A DNA stretch of 42,604 nucleotides. Source: a virus. The stretch is from positions 1 through 42,604 of IMG/VR virus record IMGVR_UViG_3300042350_002123. One strand, 5' to 3'. Within the stretch, counting starts at the first letter, position 1, and each line of letters opens with the position of its first letter. The position numbers and the translations under genes are program-made. Under the pieces are notes generated by a model, which saw nothing but the letters and a program-made list of their open reading frames with translations, was not told where the DNA came from and did no database searches. Shown piece by piece: positions 27,892 to 36,009 of the stretch.

Positions 27892-28296
27892 ATGGGTAAG
27901 GGTCAAAAAACTTGTGAAAAATGTGGAGCTACCACAGGCCCGCGAGCTTATATGTGTCCTAAGTGCAATGCTCCGTTCGTTTTTAAGGCAAAGAGCAAAG
28001 AAGCAAAGAACACAAAGATTATTCGTGACTTTAATTGGAAGGAACTGATTAAAGGAGATAGAATTAGAGTTGGTGGAGGCCCATACTTTGTGAGGGGTGC
28101 TGAGTTCATCCCGATGGGTTATAGGGGTCGTTTTGTTGTGGAAGGGATTGACCAGCATGGAATTAAAGCATGGGGTCTGGACAAGCACCAAGGCTTCTGT
28201 CACATTTATATGGGGCCAGATATTCAGAACAAAGAGACTCATGTTTGGAAAATTAAGCATAAGCTTATGAAACTTAAACCAAAGGTGGAGGCGTAA
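27892..28296 (+). CDS. Zinc-ribbon protein with RNA-like C-terminal domain, 134 aa
   Basis: ATG 27892 follows AGGAGAAAAGAAA. N-terminal CEKC and CPKC (residues 8-11 and 22-25) form a zinc ribbon, followed by a basic linker and a beta-rich C-terminal domain (RIRVGGGPYFVRGAEFIPMG...VVEGIDQHGIKAWG). It may bind nucleic acid. Overlaps the next ATG by TAATG. Confidence 0.7.
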   Translation: MGKGQKTCEKCGATTGPRAYMCPKCNAPFVFKAKSKEAKNTKIIRDFNWKELIKGDRIRVGGGPYFVRGAEFIPMGYRGRFVVEGIDQHGIKAWGLDKHQGFCHIYMGPDIQNKETHVWKIKHKLMKLKPKVEA

Positions 28297-28577
28297 TGTC
28301 TCTTACTCAAGAACAAAAAGATCAAATCAATATTCTGCTTGACAATAGAGATAAGATAGTAAACAGTCTCTATCATATTGAGCGTATTTTAAAGACTTAT
28401 TTTCCAGAAGAATTTGAACGAGCTATCCAATTCTATCTGCCTCAAATTACCACTGCTCTTTATGAGGATAAAAAGTGGCTAAGTAGAGGGGAGTATAGTT
28501 TGCAGAACACTATTGACAATCTGTTGGAGCGGTGTAAAATTAACGAGAGTGGCAAGGGTACTACAAAATATCTTTAA
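28296..28577 (+). CDS. Hypothetical helical protein, 93 aa
   Basis: Starts at a TAATG junction. Helical and soluble, with an EEFERAIQFYLPQITTALYEDKKWL segment that looks like a four-helix bundle. Function unknown. Confidence 0.65.
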   Translation: MSLTQEQKDQINILLDNRDKIVNSLYHIERILKTYFPEEFERAIQFYLPQITTALYEDKKWLSRGEYSLQNTIDNLLERCKINESGKGTTKYL

Positions 28578-28589
28578 TTGGAAGAAACG

Positions 28590-28961
28590 ATGGAAAGCTA
28601 TAGTATTATTGACTTGGAAGGTTATGCCAAAGCTATGAGAGAGGGTGCTGCATCCTCTTTTGAAAAAGACTATACAGAAAATTTGGATGAATTTATCTCT
28701 ATTGGTCAGGTAATTAACTTGATCAAAAAAAATAACCTTGGACTTGACGAAGAAGGTAATTATCTTATCAACGAACAGATTTTTGATGATGTATTCAATG
28801 ATATTAGAGATTGGCTTTATGGAGTTGGTCTAGCTAAACTTGCTTCAAAAGGATTCGTAGAATGTGCTTGGGATAACGAGTCTAACGACATGGTTTTTTG
28901 GTTGGCAAATAAAGACAAGACAAGTATTTCTGCAAAACCCTCAAAGGACAATGATGAGTAA
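28590..28961 (+). CDS. Tandem paralog 1, 123 aa
   Basis: ATG 28590 follows TTGGAAG (12 nt downstream of a TTG start in the same frame). It shares the C-terminal pattern LAKLASKGFVECAWDNESNDMVFWL with the next gene (SQVASSGKIECAWDDDSNEMIFWH), so the two are tandem duplicates. The N-terminal half is helical and acidic. Function unknown. Confidence 0.7.
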   Translation: MESYSIIDLEGYAKAMREGAASSFEKDYTENLDEFISIGQVINLIKKNNLGLDEEGNYLINEQIFDDVFNDIRDWLYGVGLAKLASKGFVECAWDNESNDMVFWLANKDKTSISAKPSKDNDE

Positions 28962-29304
28962 CTATTTGAATATTAGGAACGTCAATCTTTTTACTAAAAG
29001 CATTAGAAAAAACGTAGTAATGGTTTTTCCCAGATCATACCATCATCAGGTAGACAACTTGATTTCATTAGCTCAAGCAGAAAACTTGGTTAGAAAATAT
29101 ATTGAACCAGGATATAATGATGAGTTCATAATTTCTGAATGTAACTATGATCATCTTTGTGCCGAGATTAAAAAATGGATTTACAACTCAAGCCTGAGCC
29201 AAGTAGCCTCGTCTGGAAAAATAGAGTGTGCATGGGACGATGACTCTAATGAGATGATTTTTTGGCATCCTGAATCAAACGAAACATTCAACACTATTAA
29301 ATAA
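28954..29304 (+). CDS. Tandem paralog 2, 116 aa
   Basis: ATG 28954 (or 28951) lies inside the end of paralog 1. The C-terminal ECAWDDDSNEMIFWHPES segment matches paralog 1, while the N-terminus is divergent (YLNIRNVNLFTKSIRKNVVMVF). Function unknown; duplication suggests selection for copies with different binding specificity. Confidence 0.7.
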   Translation: MSNYLNIRNVNLFTKSIRKNVVMVFPRSYHHQVDNLISLAQAENLVRKYIEPGYNDEFIISECNYDHLCAEIKKWIYNSSLSQVASSGKIECAWDDDSNEMIFWHPESNETFNTIK

Positions 29305-29305
29305 T

Positions 29306-29461
29306 ATGTCAAAAGAAGAAATACAACAACTAAAAGATCAAATTCATGACTTGAAAGAATATTTATATTCTGACTTGTGTAAGGCTTGTGGAGATGCAGC
29401 ATTAGCTCTAGATAAAATTAGTCAAAGATTAAATCAACTAGAGTCTCAACAAAATTCCTAA
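29306..29461 (+). CDS. Small helical protein with CXXC, 51 aa
   Basis: ATG 29306 follows the previous stop. One long charged helix with a CKAC pair near residues 26-29. Last gene of the operon before the tRNA-Ile promoter. Confidence 0.6.
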   Translation: MSKEEIQQLKDQIHDLKEYLYSDLCKACGDAALALDKISQRLNQLESQQNS

Positions 29462-29466
29462 AGGTC

Positions 29467-29495
29467 TTGACAGTGGTTGGTCGATATGATACAAT
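29467..29495 (+). promoter_or_regulatory. Promoter for tRNA-Ile and tmRNA
   Basis: -35 TTGACA (29467-29472), 17-nt spacer with GTCGATA, -10 TACAAT (29490-29495). It should transcribe tRNA-Ile, the 69-aa gene and the tmRNA. Confidence 0.78.
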
Positions 29496-29505
29496 AACTC
29501 AACAC

Positions 29506-29581
29506 GGGGCGGAAGGTAAGCCGGTTGCATCCGACACTCTTATAAGGTGTTCATAGGTTGGTTCGACTCCAACTCGCCCTA
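29506..29581 (+). tRNA. tRNA-Ile (anticodon UAU) with weak D arm
   Basis: Acceptor GGGGCGG/TCGCCCT (two G-T pairs), anticodon stem ACACT/GGTGT with loop CTTATAA, T stem GTTGG/CCAAC with loop TTCGACT. The anticodon TAT reads AUA. The D stem is poor, so folding may depend on modification. Transcribed from the promoter 11 nt upstream. Confidence 0.8.
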
Positions 29582-29602
29582 CTTTAAACAGGAAGGATTC
29601 TG

Positions 29603-29812
29603 ATGAGACTTCAACCATTAACGGCTATTTTTGCAGGATTATTCCTAACTTCACTAGGATTTAACTTCCTACTTTATTCAGATATTCAAAGACTAAAAAA
29701 GTTGTCAAACAAGCCAGCAAGGATTATTATAGAAAGAACTCCAGAAATTCATATCAAACCAAAGTTTTGGGGGTATACTAAAGAACGGGCGATTCCTGGT
29801 ATCGACAGGTAA
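29603..29812 (+). CDS. Membrane protein, 69 aa
   Basis: ATG 29603 follows AGGAAGGATTCTG. An N-terminal transmembrane helix (residues 7-27) is followed by a basic cytoplasmic tail. Its last 26 nt are also the first bases of the tmRNA gene, including the tmRNA D-loop motif, so the gene end and the RNA are constrained together. Confidence 0.65.
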   Translation: MRLQPLTAIFAGLFLTSLGFNFLLYSDIQRLKKLSNKPARIIIERTPEIHIKPKFWGYTKERAIPGIDR

Positions 29813-30139
29813 AAAGAAATATAAATTGCATTGACTGGTTGATCGACCGGCCAGTATAAAAGTCGATTAAAAATGTTAATTGGCGAAGTTTCAACTCTCG
29901 CTCTCGCTGCCTAATTAATTAGGTAATGAGTGGGGCGGCATGAGCCTTATTACCAAATCATGCTGACTCCGATATTCGGATATGGTAGTCCTACCAGACA
30001 TAAATAGGAATGATGATTGTACTCAATCTGACTCAGATAATTCTGATAGCTTTGTTATTTGTGTGATAACAAGTAACTAACAATGTAGAAGTTTATATAG
30101 ACGTTTATACTGGACGGGGTTCGATTCCCCAATCGTCCA
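29787..30139 (+). ncRNA. ssrA: Transfer-messenger RNA (tmRNA)
   Basis: The 5' acceptor GGGCGAT (29787-29793) pairs with ATCGTCC (30132-30138), 7 bp with one G-T. The 5' end continues CCTGGTATCGACAGG, resembling the tmRNA D-domain. The T arm is GGGG-TTCGATT-CCCC (30116-30130). A tag reading frame runs through GEVSTLALAA and stops at TAA (29918-29920), giving the ALAA-type C-terminus recognised by ClpXP. The resume codon cannot be fixed by eye; the frame is open upstream to MLIGEV. A downstream GTAAT...ATTAC hairpin fits a domain after the tag. The role is ribosome rescue. Discriminator is A; CCA is not encoded. Confidence 0.88.
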
Positions 30140-30148
30140 CTTAATATT

Positions 30149-30496
30149 ATGAGAAAAATTTGTACTTACTGTGGAAAACGTAAAAACTTAGCAAGTTTTC
30201 CCAAACACACTATGTACAAAGATAATCTTGATAGCAGATGTCGCAAGTGTGTTAAAAAACATTCTAAGATTAGAGTTAAGCTACATAAAAAAGCGCCACC
30301 AAAACCAGAAGTATGTGAGTGCTGTAAAAAGGTTCCCTACAAATGGGCCTTAGATCATGATCATGATGATAATAGTTTTAGGGGCTGGCTCTGTGAACCT
30401 TGCAATACTGGCATAGGCAAACTGGGTGATGATTTTCAGAGCATCGTTAACGCTATGAATTATTTTCTTTCAAGACAAAAACGATATGAAAAATAA
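30149..30496 (+). CDS. Endonuclease VII-like Holliday junction nuclease
   Basis: A 115-aa protein of the T4 endonuclease VII / His-Me finger group. It has CTYC and CRKC pairs in the first 34 residues for zinc, and the active site LDHDHD (68-73) followed by FRGWLCEPCNTGIGKLGDD. It would resolve branched DNA during recombination or packaging. Only 9 nt follow the tmRNA. The start is the first ATG; it overlaps the next gene by 11 nt. Confidence 0.88.
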   Translation: MRKICTYCGKRKNLASFPKHTMYKDNLDSRCRKCVKKHSKIRVKLHKKAPPKPEVCECCKKVPYKWALDHDHDDNSFRGWLCEPCNTGIGKLGDDFQSIVNAMNYFLSRQKRYEK

Positions 30497-30701
30497 GATT
30501 AAAGAACACCTAGCAGAAAACAATATGACATACTGGCAACATTTTAGGTTTGCTGTATTTTTTGGATGCTTATCTTTATTGGCTGGATTTTGTTTGATAA
30601 TTCATGCGTTTTTTCCATGTTGGTTTCAAACTTCTGGCAGCGATTTGGTTCAGTCTATGGCGATAGTATTTAAGAAACGAAACCGATTAGATGATACTTG
30701 A
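30486..30701 (+). CDS. DUF6356-like membrane protein, 71 aa
   Basis: A HFRFAVFFGCLSLLAGFCLIIHAFFPCWFQTSGSDLV helix pair with conserved HAFFP and a tail of Arg/Lys residues, resembling the DUF6356 group of small membrane proteins. Function unknown. The TGA lies within the -35 region of the next promoter. Confidence 0.7.
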   Translation: MKNKIKEHLAENNMTYWQHFRFAVFFGCLSLLAGFCLIIHAFFPCWFQTSGSDLVQSMAIVFKKRNRLDDT

Positions 30702-30726
30702 CAAAGGGACTACCGTATGGTAGAAT
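30698..30726 (+). promoter_or_regulatory. Promoter for the DNA ligase
   Basis: -35 TTGACA (30698-30703), 17-nt spacer with ACCGTA, -10 TAGAAT (30721-30726). Confidence 0.85.
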
Positions 30727-30751
30727 TGGGACAACACAGGAGAAAATAAAA

Positions 30752-32053
30752 ATGTCGTTTGAGCATCTTAATGGTTTTGTTCGTGATTTGAAGTCAACTA
30801 GCAGCACACTTGATAAAGTTGGCATTATTGAGGATTATACTTCCTCTAATGAGAGTGGAGCAAATTTTCTTAAAAAGATTCTGCTCTATACTTATCATCC
30901 TCTTTGGCAGTACAATGTAACTAGTGATAATCTTAAAAAGAAAAGTCATCTGCGTGGTAAAGTATACAAGTCTATATTTGATCTGTTGGATGCTTTGAAG
31001 AATAGAGAAATCACAGGTCATGATGCTATTGGAGCAGTTAATAGCTTTATTGACAACCAAAGAGAATACGAAGAACTCGTTCATTGCATCATTGACAAGG
31101 ATTTGAAAACCCGTGCTGGAGATAAGCTGATTAATAAGGCTATTCCAGATCATATCCCAACATTTAGTGTTGCTCTAGCGGACAAGTATGTTCCTAAAAT
31201 CGTAGACTGGAAGGATGGATGGTATGTTAGCAGGAAGATCGACGGTGCTAGATGTATTGCTATTGTTGATAGTAATGGCAATACTACCTTTTATTCCCGC
31301 ACGGGAAAAATCTTTGATACTCTTGATATTGTTAGCGGTGGGATTAAAGCTTTGGGACTTACTAATGTAGTTCTTGATGGAGAGCTTTGTCTGGTTGATG
31401 AAGAGGGTAACGAGGATTTTCAAGGAGTAATGAAGGAACTTCGCAAGAAGGATCATACTATTCCCAATCCTTCCTATAAAATTTTTGATATGATTACTCA
31501 TGATGAGTTTTATAGCCAGAAGGGAGAGAAAAATCGACCATTTAGTATCAGGCTCAAGAATCTTACAGAGATTATGAAGAAGAACGAATGTCCATGCTTG
31601 ACACTTCTGGAGCAATCCTTGATTAAGGATGAAAACCATTTCCAAGAATTTGTCAAAGAATCTACTGAGAATGGCTGGGAGGGGCTTATGCTTCGATCAG
31701 ATGCTCCATATAAAGGAAAGCGATCCAAAGACCTACTCAAATATAAGTCATTCTTTGATGATGAATATGAGGTTCTAGATACTGAAATGGGGCCATTCCG
31801 TTATGTTAAGGATGGTGCAGAATGTGAGGAAACTATGTTGAGTTGTGTTATGATTCAGCATAAGGGACATACTGTACGAGTTGGGTCTGGTTTTAGTATC
31901 GAACAAAGACAAGAGTTTTATAAGAACCCTAAGAAGATTCTTGGCAAGATTATTTTGGTACAATATTTTGAGGAGACAGAGAACGAAAAAGGCGGTATCT
32001 CTTTGAGGTTTCCTACATTTAAATACCTATATGGAGATTCTAGAGATACCTAA
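30752..32053 (+). CDS. ATP-dependent DNA ligase, 433 aa
   Basis: All ligase motifs are visible: I KIDGAR (K162 is adenylated, 162-167), III DGEL (209-212), IIIa YKIFDM (242-247), IV EGLMLR (310-315) and V DLLKYK (327-332), then a C-terminal OB-like region. It joins nicks during phage replication and repair. Length and layout match phage ligases of the T4 gp30 kind. ATG 30752 follows CAGGAGAAAAT, 25 nt after the promoter -10; the longer frame from 30698 includes the promoter and is rejected. Confidence 0.95.
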   Translation: MSFEHLNGFVRDLKSTSSTLDKVGIIEDYTSSNESGANFLKKILLYTYHPLWQYNVTSDNLKKKSHLRGKVYKSIFDLLDALKNREITGHDAIGAVNSFIDNQREYEELVHCIIDKDLKTRAGDKLINKAIPDHIPTFSVALADKYVPKIVDWKDGWYVSRKIDGARCIAIVDSNGNTTFYSRTGKIFDTLDIVSGGIKALGLTNVVLDGELCLVDEEGNEDFQGVMKELRKKDHTIPNPSYKIFDMITHDEFYSQKGEKNRPFSIRLKNLTEIMKKNECPCLTLLEQSLIKDENHFQEFVKESTENGWEGLMLRSDAPYKGKRSKDLLKYKSFFDDEYEVLDTEMGPFRYVKDGAECEETMLSCVMIQHKGHTVRVGSGFSIEQRQEFYKNPKKILGKIILVQYFEETENEKGGISLRFPTFKYLYGDSRDT

Positions 32054-32117
32054 TCTTCTTCAAAAAACTGGGAACAATTTGGGACATTTGGTGTAACTAT
32101 GAGTAGGAGAAAACCAA

Positions 32118-32738
32118 ATGAAAAAGAATAAAATCTGCTCTTCTTGTAAAGTAGAACATAATGAATGGAAAAAAGGAACATGGTGCAAAAATTGCAATAA
32201 AAAATGTCAGCAAGAATGGTACAAAAAGAATAAAGCCAATGTATTAGATAGGGTTACTAATAATTACATTCAAAATAAAGACTCTAAGCTAGAATATGCT
32301 AAAAAATATAGAGAAGAAAATAAGGACAAGGTACAAGAATATTTTGACAAGCATAAAAAAAAGATATATCAACAAAGAGCAAAAAGAGAGAAAGCAAGAA
32401 GAAAACAGGACGTGTCTTTTAAAATAGCCTATAATTTAAGGACTAGATTAAGAACAGCCATCAAGAATAATAAAAAAACGACAACGACCTTAGATTATTT
32501 AGGATGCACAATAAGTGAGTTAAAAATTCATCTAGAAACTAAATTCACAATTGGAATGAGTTGGGACAATTATGGAAAATGGCATATAGATCATATATTA
32601 CCATGTTCATCATTTGATATGTCCAAAGAGTCAGAACAAAAAAAATGTTTTCACTATACAAATTTACAACCATTGTGGGCAATAGACAACATCAAGAAAA
32701 GTAATAAGATTCTTCATGGAGAAGAAAGAGACATATAG
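32118..32738 (+). CDS. HNH endonuclease, 206 aa
   Basis: Same family as the minus-strand gene at 9889. N-terminal CSSC and CKNC pairs, a long charged spacer of tandem KKxxYR-like units, then the HNH core (WHIDHILPCSSFDM ... FHYTNLQPLWAIDN) near residues 155-195. A free-standing, probably homing, endonuclease. ATG 32118 follows AGGAGAAAACCAA. Confidence 0.87.
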   Translation: MKKNKICSSCKVEHNEWKKGTWCKNCNKKCQQEWYKKNKANVLDRVTNNYIQNKDSKLEYAKKYREENKDKVQEYFDKHKKKIYQQRAKREKARRKQDVSFKIAYNLRTRLRTAIKNNKKTTTTLDYLGCTISELKIHLETKFTIGMSWDNYGKWHIDHILPCSSFDMSKESEQKKCFHYTNLQPLWAIDNIKKSNKILHGEERDI

Positions 32739-33696
32739 AATTATGCCACCAGCATGGAAAGAGCTAGGTTTTAGAAGTTATGATGCCTATATAAAATCTA
32801 GACTATGGTGGAATATTAGGCAATTAGTCTTAGAAAGAGATGGTAAATGTTGTCAAGTATGTGGCACTCCTTCTAAAACAGTTCATCATATTGATTACAC
32901 AAAAATTATCATGCTGGGTCAGGGAGATCAGCATGAATTAATTACATTGTGTGAACCATGCCATAATTTTGTTGAGCAAGACAAGCATATTGGTAAAAAG
33001 AAAAGCTTGTTAAATAAATTATTTTGTCAAAATAGCAAAAATACTTTAGATGAATGGCAAATTTGGGCTCAAGCATTTAATAGTGATATTCAATATAATT
33101 CAGAAAGACTATTTGAGCATAACCATATCAAGAGAAAGAAACATAAGAATAAAAACAAAAAGAAACCTATCTCTACTAATGCTAATAAACCAGAAGTAAT
33201 AAATACAACATCGAAAAAAGAAGAATCGTCTTTAGATGTTATAAAAAATGAAATTGATAACTATATAAAGCAACATAAAAAGAAAAAAAAGCCTAAAGCT
33301 GTTGACAATAAAGATATTAGCAATTATTTTAAAAACAAAGATCAATCATGGATTAATTCTAAAGTAAAATACTATAATAATCTTAGTGAAGATGAAATTA
33401 AAAAACAACTACGTCAAGCTTTTCCATATTTTATAAATCTTCTATTGAATCATCCTAATGCTAGTGAAAAACTTAAAAGTTGCATAAGGCCACATTTCCA
33501 AAAAAATAAACCGAAAGAAACTTTTCAACAAAAAAGAATAAGACTAGAAGAACAATACCAAAAACAAAAAGCTAAAAAGAAAACTAAGCTATCTGGTAAA
33601 CTGCCAGCATGGACTACTAATCATAAAACCATTATACCTAAACAAGAAAATCCATTGATGAAATATGTGAAGGAAGTAAAGGATAAAACCGATTGA
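32716..33696 (+). CDS. HNH endonuclease with long basic tail, 326 aa
   Basis: Starts at ATG 32716 (23-nt overlap) or ATG 32743. Residues 10-95 form a classic HNH domain: WWNIRQLVLERDGKCCQVCG, TVHHIDY and LCEPCHNF. The remaining 220 residues are very Lys/Asn-rich and probably disordered or helical, with a globular section near 220-270 (LSEDEIKKQLRQAFPYFINLL). A different HNH subfamily from its neighbour. Not recognised beyond the nuclease. Confidence 0.8.
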   Translation: MEKKETYRIMPPAWKELGFRSYDAYIKSRLWWNIRQLVLERDGKCCQVCGTPSKTVHHIDYTKIIMLGQGDQHELITLCEPCHNFVEQDKHIGKKKSLLNKLFCQNSKNTLDEWQIWAQAFNSDIQYNSERLFEHNHIKRKKHKNKNKKKPISTNANKPEVINTTSKKEESSLDVIKNEIDNYIKQHKKKKKPKAVDNKDISNYFKNKDQSWINSKVKYYNNLSEDEIKKQLRQAFPYFINLLLNHPNASEKLKSCIRPHFQKNKPKETFQQKRIRLEEQYQKQKAKKKTKLSGKLPAWTTNHKTIIPKQENPLMKYVKEVKDKTD

Positions 33697-33748
33697 CCAA
33701 TTTCCAGTAATGGTGTATTTAATTATCTCGCCTTACTGGAGACATTAA

Positions 33749-34159
33749 ATGATCAAAGTTGTTCTTCGCTCTCTGATATATCCGTGGTTTATTCTATTCG
33801 TAGGATTTTCTATAGGTTTTATTTGTAATTCAGAATGGTTTGGCTACAAATATGTTCTTGTAGAAAGATCAGTACGAAATATATTTTTTCCAATAAAGTA
33901 TGATGAAAGGATAGAAGAATGGGTTAAATCTAATGGACGATTAAGATTATGGGCAAGCCTAGACTGTCCAAAAGATTTTGAAATTATTCATGAGTTTGTA
34001 AAAGGAGAAGAGCATTATTGGGCTGTTTATAAGATCAAAGACAAAAACGGAAAAGAAATTAAAGATATTGGCAGTGTTAGAGTGAAATGGAAAACATGGG
34101 AATACTACTATAAATTAGATGAGATTTTAGATAAGTCTGGCGTTACGAAATTGGATTGA
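33749..34159 (+). CDS. Membrane-anchored protein, 136 aa
   Basis: An N-terminal hydrophobic helix (residues 8-27, LIYPWFILFVGFSIGFICNS) anchors a soluble domain with beta strands and charged residues, ending in a short helical tail. ATG 33749 follows ACTGGAGACATTAA. Function unknown. Confidence 0.7.
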   Translation: MIKVVLRSLIYPWFILFVGFSIGFICNSEWFGYKYVLVERSVRNIFFPIKYDERIEEWVKSNGRLRLWASLDCPKDFEIIHEFVKGEEHYWAVYKIKDKNGKEIKDIGSVRVKWKTWEYYYKLDEILDKSGVTKLD

Positions 34160-34174
34160 TTCAAGAAACGGGGC

Positions 34175-34203
34175 TTGACAAGACGATAGGACTAGTGTAG
34201 AAT
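34175..34203 (+). promoter_or_regulatory. Promoter
   Basis: -35 TTGACA (34175-34180), 17-nt spacer with ACGATA, -10 TAGAAT (34198-34203). Confidence 0.88.
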
Positions 34204-34240
34204 GTGAGCATACACTTTGGAACCAACCTTTGAGGACATT

Positions 34241-34939
34241 ATGACAGAGATTGTTGTTGAGAAAAAGCCGATTGTTATGAGTACCAGCAAGGCCGATGAG
34301 TTTTTCAAGAATTTTCCGAAGGATAAGGTAGTTGCCTATAAAGACTATTGGGAGAGTGTTCGCCCCAAGACTGACGAAGATATTTTCCGTCGCTATCTCT
34401 TTGCCTATTGTTCAGTGCATACCACTTGGCAGGGTAATGTCAAGGGATACAATGCTATCAAGAATTTTAGCGAATGGGTAGATAGTAAAGAAATTCTTTT
34501 GACAAAACTCCACAAGAGTGGTGTTGGGTTGCACAATAATCGCACCGCTTATATCTGGGATTTTAGCACCAAGTTTTGGGCTAATCCTAAAGATTTTTAT
34601 CTGACCACAAAGAAGTATCATGTTAAGAAACGTGATAGTATCCTCAATAAGATTAGCGGAATTGGTCTGGCTAAGATTAGCTTTGCTCTTGAGATGATTC
34701 ATCCTAATGAGGCTAGGGTACTCTGCGGAGATATTCATCAACTGAGGCTTTACGATGTTGAGGCTCTGAAGTATAATAAGAGCAAGATTGGTTCACAAAT
34801 CTATAAGAAGATGGAGCGGCATTGGATGGTTAACTGTGGTAAATTGAAAGTCCCATCCTATGTAGCAAGGTCGATCTATTGGGATGATCTTCAAAAGAAA
34901 GAAGATAGTCGCTACTGGAGTTATGTACTAGAATCATGA
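34241..34939 (+). CDS. Helix-hairpin-helix DNA-binding (glycosylase-like) protein, 232 aa
   Basis: ATG 34241 follows TGAGGACATT (a TTG 24 nt upstream is ignored). Residues 135-150 (LNKISGIGLAKISFAL) form a helix-hairpin-helix with GXG turn, followed by a candidate catalytic Asp (CGDIH, D164), an arrangement found in HhH-GPD DNA glycosylases and related phage proteins. A DNA-repair or base-sensing role is plausible. It has its own promoter and overlaps the next gene by ATGA. Confidence 0.7.
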   Translation: MTEIVVEKKPIVMSTSKADEFFKNFPKDKVVAYKDYWESVRPKTDEDIFRRYLFAYCSVHTTWQGNVKGYNAIKNFSEWVDSKEILLTKLHKSGVGLHNNRTAYIWDFSTKFWANPKDFYLTTKKYHVKKRDSILNKISGIGLAKISFALEMIHPNEARVLCGDIHQLRLYDVEALKYNKSKIGSQIYKKMERHWMVNCGKLKVPSYVARSIYWDDLQKKEDSRYWSYVLES

Positions 34940-35130
34940 GTCCAATGAGATTTCCTAGAGTTGCTATTATGAGAGATAATGAGATAATAGAGTATGGTTA
35001 TCTGAATAAAGACATGCCTCAAGGAGATGGTTCTTATTTGTATGAAATTTATGGGGATTCATCAACACTATATATTGTAAAAGAGAACGAATTTTTGTAT
35101 GTAGGAGAAAATGATGAGCCAAAATGGTAA
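34936..35130 (+). CDS. Hypothetical beta-rich protein, 64 aa
   Basis: ATG 34936 overlaps the previous stop; ATG 34945 is an alternative. Beta-rich, aromatic and acidic (VAIMRDNEIIEYGYLNKD). Function unknown. Confidence 0.65.
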   Translation: MSPMRFPRVAIMRDNEIIEYGYLNKDMPQGDGSYLYEIYGDSSTLYIVKENEFLYVGENDEPKW

Positions 35131-35242
35131 AGGGTCTAAAAGAAGAGTCAGTCTAGTTTCTCAAGATACTTGGGACAAAAACTACGAAAGAATTTTTAGA
35201 AAGAAGAAACATGGGAAGCGTAACCAATCTAAAAGAAAATAA
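35111..35242 (+). CDS. Basic small protein, 43 aa
   Basis: ATG 35111 (or 35114) follows GTAGGAGAA within the previous gene. The sequence has a SQDTWDKNYERIFRKKK motif and a Lys/Arg-rich tail. The TWDKNYERIF pattern is one I recall from short phage proteins. Overlaps the next gene. Confidence 0.6.
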   Translation: MMSQNGKGSKRRVSLVSQDTWDKNYERIFRKKKHGKRNQSKRK

Positions 35243-35489
35243 GACACTATTCATTCCGTGTTCTTGTAAGAGTGAGATATTGGTAATAGAATATGACCAT
35301 GAAATTGAGTTGGCAGATTTGGCTATATTTGAGCATTATACAAACTATAGTAATAAGATGTCATTATGGCAGAGACTAAGGTACTGTTTTCAAGTTTTAG
35401 CATATAAAAAGCCCTATGCTGATCAGATGGTGTTAGACAAAAAACAACTCAAAGATTTACAAAAATTCTTAAATGGACTTAACCTGTAA
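35211..35489 (+). CDS. Hypothetical protein, 92 aa
   Basis: ATG 35211 overlaps the previous gene by 32 nt. Beta-rich N-terminus (CSCKSEILVIEYD) and a helical C-terminus (LKDLQKFLNGL). Function unknown. Confidence 0.65.
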   Translation: MGSVTNLKENKTLFIPCSCKSEILVIEYDHEIELADLAIFEHYTNYSNKMSLWQRLRYCFQVLAYKKPYADQMVLDKKQLKDLQKFLNGLNL

Positions 35490-35534
35490 GGTGTATAATA
35501 TAAGGTTGTCAAACTCATATCAAGGAGGCTAATC

Positions 35535-35750
35535 ATGGTTGTCAGAACAGCAACAGAATATATGAACGATCAATTAGCTAATAGAGTTAAATCTCTTCAG
35601 AAAGCTTTAAATCAAGCTGAAAAAATAATGAATACCCTTGAGAAAGAAAATCAAAGACTAAAAGACGTTCTTGCTAACCTAACGTCAGAAAATAATCAAG
35701 GTTATATACTCGATAGTGAGGCTTTTAATGAGCCAGTGCTTACAGTCTAA
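35535..35750 (+). CDS. Coiled-coil protein, 71 aa
   Basis: ATG 35535 follows CAAGGAGGC, the canonical SD. Residues 10-50 are a heptad-like helix (SLQKALNQAEKIMNTLEKENQRLKD). A small dimerising protein of unknown role. Overlaps the next gene. Confidence 0.7.
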   Translation: MVVRTATEYMNDQLANRVKSLQKALNQAEKIMNTLEKENQRLKDVLANLTSENNQGYILDSEAFNEPVLTV

Positions 35751-36009
35751 GAACAAAAACAAAAGAATAATAACACAAATTGGGGAATATGAATATTTGG
35801 TTGAGGGAGAAAGCGATTGGGCGAAATTTGGATGTCAATCAGATATCTCAATAATAACTTCTGCTAACTTAGACGGCGGGCCATTCTTGTTAGTTGGTGA
35901 TTCATTCTTGGGTAAAGGAAGAATATCATCAATACAGAATATTGACAGTGGGCGGGATGGGTATATAATAATTAAGGTTACTCTATACTCACCAAAGGAA
36001 ACATCATGA
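35728..36009 (+). CDS. Hypothetical beta-rich protein, 93 aa
   Basis: ATG 35728 with a GTG at 35716 as an alternative start. N-terminal basic segment, then beta strands (EYEYLVEGESDWAKFG...DGGPFLLVGDSFLGKGRIS...DGYIIIKVTLYS). Looks like a small barrel domain. Overlaps the next ATG by ATGA. Confidence 0.65.
   Translation: MSQCLQSKNKNKRIITQIGEYEYLVEGESDWAKFGCQSDISIITSANLDGGPFLLVGDSFLGKGRISSIQNIDSGRDGYIIIKVTLYSPKETS

Noticed and set aside
29831-29860. A TTGACT...TATAAA promoter-like pair inside the tmRNA
   Set aside because: The bases lie inside a complete tmRNA (29787-30139) with a promoter upstream; the 18-nt spacing and lack of a gene start immediately after fit chance.
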